Source: Mycobacterium persicum
Lineage (GTDB): Bacteria > Actinomycetota > Actinomycetes > Mycobacteriales > Mycobacteriaceae
Direction: 5' to 3'
NCBI RefSeq assembly: GCF_002086675.1
Contig: NZ_MVIF01000039.1
Location: forward strand, 1-44,952
DNA length: 44,952 nt
Under the pieces are notes generated by a model. That model was not told the origin of the DNA. It did no database searches and worked only from the letters and a program-made list of their open reading frames with translations. Of this stretch, positions 41,961-44,952 are shown piece by piece (positions within the stretch are counted from its first letter, which is position 1; the number at the start of each line of letters is the position of its first letter). The position numbers and the translations under genes were made by a program.

Positions 41961-42754
41961 GCGGCAACGGGACTGACGGCTGCCTGCAGGTCGAGCAGCG
42001 CGGCGCGGTCCGATGGCTGCGGCTCAACAGACCGGCGCGACGCAACGCGCTCAACGGTGAGCTCATCGAGGCGCTGACCGAGCAGATCACCCTGGCCGAG
42101 ACCGACCCACAGACCGCGGTGGTGGCCGTCGCCGGCAACGGGCCGAGCTTCTGCGCGGGCGGCGACCTCCGTCATTTTCTCCAGTTGCACCAGCGTGGCC
42201 ACAATCCGGTGCACTTCTTGAAGACGGTGTCGGACTGCTTCAGCCGGATCGAGGCCAGCCCGGTGCCGTGGGTAGCCGTCCTGCACGGACATGTCGTCGC
42301 CGGAGGCCTGGAATTGGCCCTGGCATGTGACGTCGTCATCGCCGCGGCGGGCACCATGATCGGCGACGGTCACCTCAACAATCAACTGCTCCCGGCCGCA
42401 GGCTCCAGCGTCCGGCTGGCGCGCGCGGTCGGGCACGGCCGGTGCCGGTGGCTGTTGCTCACCGGTGAACTATTGCCGGCCAGCGAACTTGCCGACACCG
42501 GCTGGATTCTGCGCGTGGTTCCTCCCGATCGACTCGACGAGGCCGCCGAAACGGTTTGCGCCCGATTGGCCGAACGCGCCGGTCCCGCCCAGCGCAACCT
42601 CAAGGCACTGCTGCATCGGCTCGACTCAGCCGACATGGTCCGCGCGCTGCGGCAAGAGCTGGACGCCTTTGCGGAGAACTGGGATACCGGCCATCCGCCG
42701 GCAGCAGTTCGGGCGTTTCTGCGGAGCCGGGTCGGCCAGCGAGAAGTTCGATGA
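41957..42754 (+). CDS. Crotonase (enoyl-CoA hydratase/isomerase family)
   Basis: This 265-residue crotonase-fold protein has both oxyanion-hole segments: GPSFCAGGDLRHF and VLHGHVVAGGLELALACDVV. The first catalytic Glu of hydratases is kept in GGLELALACD. The second, normally in a block like EILLGTIPGAGGTQ, is absent: here NNQLLPAAGSSVRLARAVG. A classical hydratase with two Glu is therefore unlikely; an isomerase, hydrolase or other crotonase reaction is possible. The gene overlaps both neighbours by ATGA, so it is strictly coupled to the ligase and SDR. Confidence 0.9.
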   Translation: MSGNGTDGCLQVEQRGAVRWLRLNRPARRNALNGELIEALTEQITLAETDPQTAVVAVAGNGPSFCAGGDLRHFLQLHQRGHNPVHFLKTVSDCFSRIEASPVPWVAVLHGHVVAGGLELALACDVVIAAAGTMIGDGHLNNQLLPAAGSSVRLARAVGHGRCRWLLLTGELLPASELADTGWILRVVPPDRLDEAAETVCARLAERAGPAQRNLKALLHRLDSADMVRALRQELDAFAENWDTGHPPAAVRAFLRSRVGQREVR

Positions 42755-43509
42755 ATCGATATGTCGGCCGTGTTGTCGCGATCACCGGTGCGGCCCAAGG
42801 GCTGGGACTGGCCATGGCCCAGCGGTTCGCAGCCGAGGGCGCCGCCGTCGCACTGGCCGACGTCCGCGCAGATGCCCTCGCCGGTGCCGGCAACTCGATC
42901 GCCGTGCGGTTCAACGGGCCGGTGCGTTGCGATGTCGTCGACGTCAGCTGCTCCGGCACGGTCGACGACTGGATTGCTAAGACCACCAAGGAATTTGGCC
43001 GTCTCGATGTGCTGATCAACAACGCCGGCATCATCCGGGACAACCGCCTGGAAAACATCGCGGACCACGACTGGCATTCCGTCCTGGCGGTCAACCTCAG
43101 CGGCGCGTTCTACTGTGCGCGTGCCGCATTCGCTCCGATGAAGGATCAGGGTTATGGCCGGGTCGTCAGCCTCGCTTCAATGTCGTGGCGCGGAAACTTC
43201 GGTCAGACCAATTACGTGGCAGCAAAAGCCGGAATCGTCGGACTGACCCGCGCCATCGCCCTCGAAGGCGCCCGGCATGGCATCACCGCCAACGCGATCG
43301 CGCCCGGCCTGATCGAAACACCGATGCTGGCCTCAATGAATGACGCAGCCCGCGGCAAACTGGTCGGCAAGATTCCCGTGCAACGTACCGGCCGACCGGA
43401 TGATATCGCCGAGGCGGCGGCGTTTCTTGCCTCGCCGGCGGCCGGCTACGTCACCGGCGTCGTGCTCGACGTCGATGGCGGCATCTCCATCGGATCCTCT
43501 GTACGGTGA
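42751..43509 (+). CDS. Short-chain dehydrogenase/reductase, FabG-like
   Basis: This 252-residue classical SDR has the cofactor loop ITGAAQGLGLAMAQRF, the strand VALADVR (the Asp favours NAD), and LINNAGIIRD. The catalytic Ser is in VVSLASMSW, Tyr and Lys are in NYVAAKAGIVGLTRA, and NAIAPGLIETPM follows. It probably oxidises a 3-hydroxyacyl-CoA to the 3-oxo form, preparing the substrate for the thiolase. The ATG overlaps the crotonase stop. Confidence 0.92.
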   Translation: MNRYVGRVVAITGAAQGLGLAMAQRFAAEGAAVALADVRADALAGAGNSIAVRFNGPVRCDVVDVSCSGTVDDWIAKTTKEFGRLDVLINNAGIIRDNRLENIADHDWHSVLAVNLSGAFYCARAAFAPMKDQGYGRVVSLASMSWRGNFGQTNYVAAKAGIVGLTRAIALEGARHGITANAIAPGLIETPMLASMNDAARGKLVGKIPVQRTGRPDDIAEAAAFLASPAAGYVTGVVLDVDGGISIGSSVR

Positions 43510-43548
43510 AACATGTTGATAACCAATGTAATTAAGGAGACACACATT

Positions 43549-44013
43549 ATGTATGCGACGCCGGTCGAAGCTATCGATGTCGGGGAGGCCAGGTTCGACG
43601 CCGCCGACCGCTTGGCGATCATCAACTTGCTGGGCGCTTACGCCTACCTCTACGACCAAGACCACCTCGATGCGCATCGAGGCTTGTTCACCGAGTCACC
43701 GGAGCTGTTCCTGACGCAAAACGGCCATACCGTGTCGGCAGACATGGACACGGTGGCATACCTTGCGGCGGCGCGGAAAGCGGCGTTCAACGCCGAGAAC
43801 AACCGTCGGCGCCACGCGATCGACTCGGTGTGGTTCACCAGCCACAGCGCCACCGAGGCGAGCGGCCACTGTTATGTCCAGGTATTCGCGATCCGTGACG
43901 GCGGCCCGCCCATTGCGGACCTGACTGCCTGCTACGACTTCACCGCGGTCAAGCAACATGGGGTATGGCGGTTCAGCCGCTGGGTGCTGGGAATCGACCA
44001 GAGCAACACCTAG
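43549..44013 (+). CDS. SnoaL-like (NTF2-fold) protein
   Basis: This 154-residue protein has the cone-shaped alpha+beta fold pattern of SnoaL/NTF2-like proteins: DAADRLAIINLLGAYAYLYD, then HLDAHRGLFTESPELFL, RHAIDSVWF, and strands ending GVWRFSRWVLGID. An Asp/His pair in the pocket (YDQDHLDAH) could be catalytic, as in polyketide cyclases or ketosteroid isomerase-like enzymes. AAGGAGA (43534-43540) precedes ATG 43549 ideally. It is 39 bases after the SDR stop and probably the last gene of the operon. Confidence 0.88.
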   Translation: MYATPVEAIDVGEARFDAADRLAIINLLGAYAYLYDQDHLDAHRGLFTESPELFLTQNGHTVSADMDTVAYLAAARKAAFNAENNRRRHAIDSVWFTSHSATEASGHCYVQVFAIRDGGPPIADLTACYDFTAVKQHGVWRFSRWVLGIDQSNT

Positions 44014-44210
44014 GTTGGCCGCCGTCTGTCGGTGGGGTGTGGCATGATCGAATGTATGTTCCCCGGGGTCTTCGGGACCGTGTCCTCGATGTAGTGAACC
44101 GGAGTGAAGGTCGGCTTCAAGTCCGGTCCTCTGGTGTTATCTCGGGTCTGTTGCAGGCGATGGGGTCGGTAGCGCCTTGACCGGCGTTTCTGATCGGACA
44201 CACTGGACAG

Positions 44211-44952
44211 ATGTTCCGGGCGGTCGACACGATGGAGGCGGTGGCCGCCGAGGTGGCCGCGGCGTTGCGGATCAGCCAGGGTTTGGCGGCCAGCCGGCTG
44301 CGCTATGCCCGCGCGATGCGCGAGCGGCTGCCGAAGGTAGGTGCGTTGTTTGCGGCCGGCGAGATCGATTATCGGGCGTTTCAGACGATCGTGTATCGCA
44401 CCGATTTGATCGAGGATCTGCAGGTGTTGGCCGCGGTGGACGCCGAGTTGGCCGTCAAGGTGGTGCGCTGGCCGTCGATGAGCCGGGGCCGGCTGGGCGC
44501 CCAGGTGGATCGGGTGGTGGCGCGCGCCGACGTGGATGCGCTGCGCCGGCGCAAAGAACATCAAACCGATCGCGAGATCGCTATCGACGAGGTGCTCGGC
44601 GGTATCGCGCTGATCCGCGGCAGCCTGCTAACACCGGATGCCCTGGCATTGGATCAGCGCCTCGACGCGCTGGCGGCCACGGTGTGTGCCCACGACCCAC
44701 GCAGCCGCGCCCAGCGGCGCGCCGACGCATTGGGCGCACTGGCCGCCGGAGCCGAAAGGCTGCGCTGTGGCTGCGGGCGCCGCGACTGCGCGGCCAGCCA
44801 GCGCCCGCCTGCGTCCCCGGTGGTGATTCACGTAATCGCCGAGGCGGCCAGCCTGGAGGGCCGCGCCACCACCGCGGGCTCGACCGTGAGTGCCGACGGG
44901 CTGCTCACCGCCGAACTGATCACCGAATTGGCCGCCACCGCCACCCTGGTCC
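44211..44952 (+). CDS. DUF222 / 13E12-repeat protein, cut by window end
   Basis: From ATG 44211 the frame reads MFRAVDTMEAVAAEVAAALR, then RERLPKVGALFAAGEIDYRA and FQTIVYRTDLIED. This is the DUF222 core of the 13E12 (REP13E12) family, which usually ends in an HNH nuclease domain beyond this window. Family members normally carry about 60 more residues before DTMEAVAAEVA. Here a TGA at 44178-44180 lies only ten codons before the ATG, so the N-terminus looks replaced or truncated. 13E12 copies are multi-copy, recombine with each other, and in M. tuberculosis host the phiRv1 prophage attachment site. It bounds the island on the right. Confidence 0.85.
   Translation, partial: MFRAVDTMEAVAAEVAAALRISQGLAASRLRYARAMRERLPKVGALFAAGEIDYRAFQTIVYRTDLIEDLQVLAAVDAELAVKVVRWPSMSRGRLGAQVDRVVARADVDALRRRKEHQTDREIAIDEVLGGIALIRGSLLTPDALALDQRLDALAATVCAHDPRSRAQRRADALGALAAGAERLRCGCGRRDCAASQRPPASPVVIHVIAEAASLEGRATTAGSTVSADGLLTAELITELAATATLV

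Noticed and set aside
41000..42754. 584-codon frame spanning ligase and crotonase
   Set aside because: Its upstream half is an out-of-frame, Arg-rich reading of the ligase; only the part from 41957 is the crotonase.
43507..43520. KstR-like site TGAAACATGTTGAT before the SnoaL-like gene
   Set aside because: It misses the final A of TnnAACnnGTTnnA and overlaps the SDR stop codon; too weak to call.
1..44952. tRNA, rRNA, complete insertion sequences or a replication origin
   Set aside because: I looked for cloverleaf-like segments, transposase motifs and DnaA-box clusters and saw none that could be supported.

Overview
The window comes from a non-tuberculous, probably slow-growing Mycobacterium. 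The DNA is GC-rich, and there is a PE_PGRS gene, two decayed PPE fragments, a third decayed PGRS tail, and a 13E12-type (DUF222) gene at the right edge. The species cannot be fixed from the sequence. Gene order from about 1.2 to 23.5 kb closely follows the M. tuberculosis block Rv1126c-Rv1106c, in the opposite orientation.

Region 1 (1-414) is not trustworthy. It starts with a short SecA-like piece carrying apparent base errors, then 11 T's, then 28 bases matching the Illumina P5 adapter at 25 positions. The real chromosome probably begins somewhere after base 112.

Region 2 (415-12.8 kb) is mostly conserved chromosome: a membrane protein, an Rv1126c-like protein, a WS/DGAT-like acyltransferase relative (Rv1125-like) and an epoxide hydrolase (EphC-like). 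A 3.2 kb stretch between ephC and bpoB, not part of this block in M. tuberculosis as I recall it, holds a PPE stub, a TetR regulator, a VOC protein and a YhgE/Pip-like membrane protein. Then come bpoB, gnd2 and zwf (pentose phosphate pathway), a class III adenylate cyclase with its catalytic residues, a permuted papain-fold protein and a small monooxygenase-fold protein.

Region 3 (12.8-16.5 kb) is a variable patch beside ychF: an OsmC protein, an AT-richer NlpC/P60 membrane protein, a coiled-coil gene with an overlapping upstream frame, a RelE toxin with a beheaded antitoxin, and an HNH nuclease whose N-terminal part is out of frame.

Region 4 (16.5-24.9 kb) is core again: ychF, a DUF6542-type membrane protein, ispH, an Rv1109c-like protein, xseA-xseB and a 3-beta-hydroxysteroid dehydrogenase with an exact KstR-type operator just before its start. 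A PE_PGRS gene and a PPE pseudogene close it.

Region 5 (25.8-44.0 kb) is an accessory oxidative-catabolic island in three arms. The first rightward arm holds two amidohydrolase paralogues (one without its metal-ligand Asp residues), a Rieske ferredoxin, an alpha/beta hydrolase, a NuoF-like flavoprotein, a ferredoxin, a DUF35-thiolase-fold fusion resembling a joined ChsH2(DUF35)-Ltp2 aldolase, an alpha/beta hydrolase reading through into a P450, and a second ferredoxin. The leftward arm holds a third ferredoxin, a second P450, a thiolase and a TetR regulator. The second rightward arm holds an acyl-CoA ligase, a crotonase, an SDR and a SnoaL-like protein. The TetR gene and the ligase operon diverge around a 30-bp imperfect palindrome. 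My inference is that the island hydroxylates a hydrophobic substrate with P450s fed by dedicated ferredoxins, activates it to a CoA ester and shortens it by beta-oxidation-like and retro-aldol steps. The substrate is unknown. The window ends inside a DUF222 gene.
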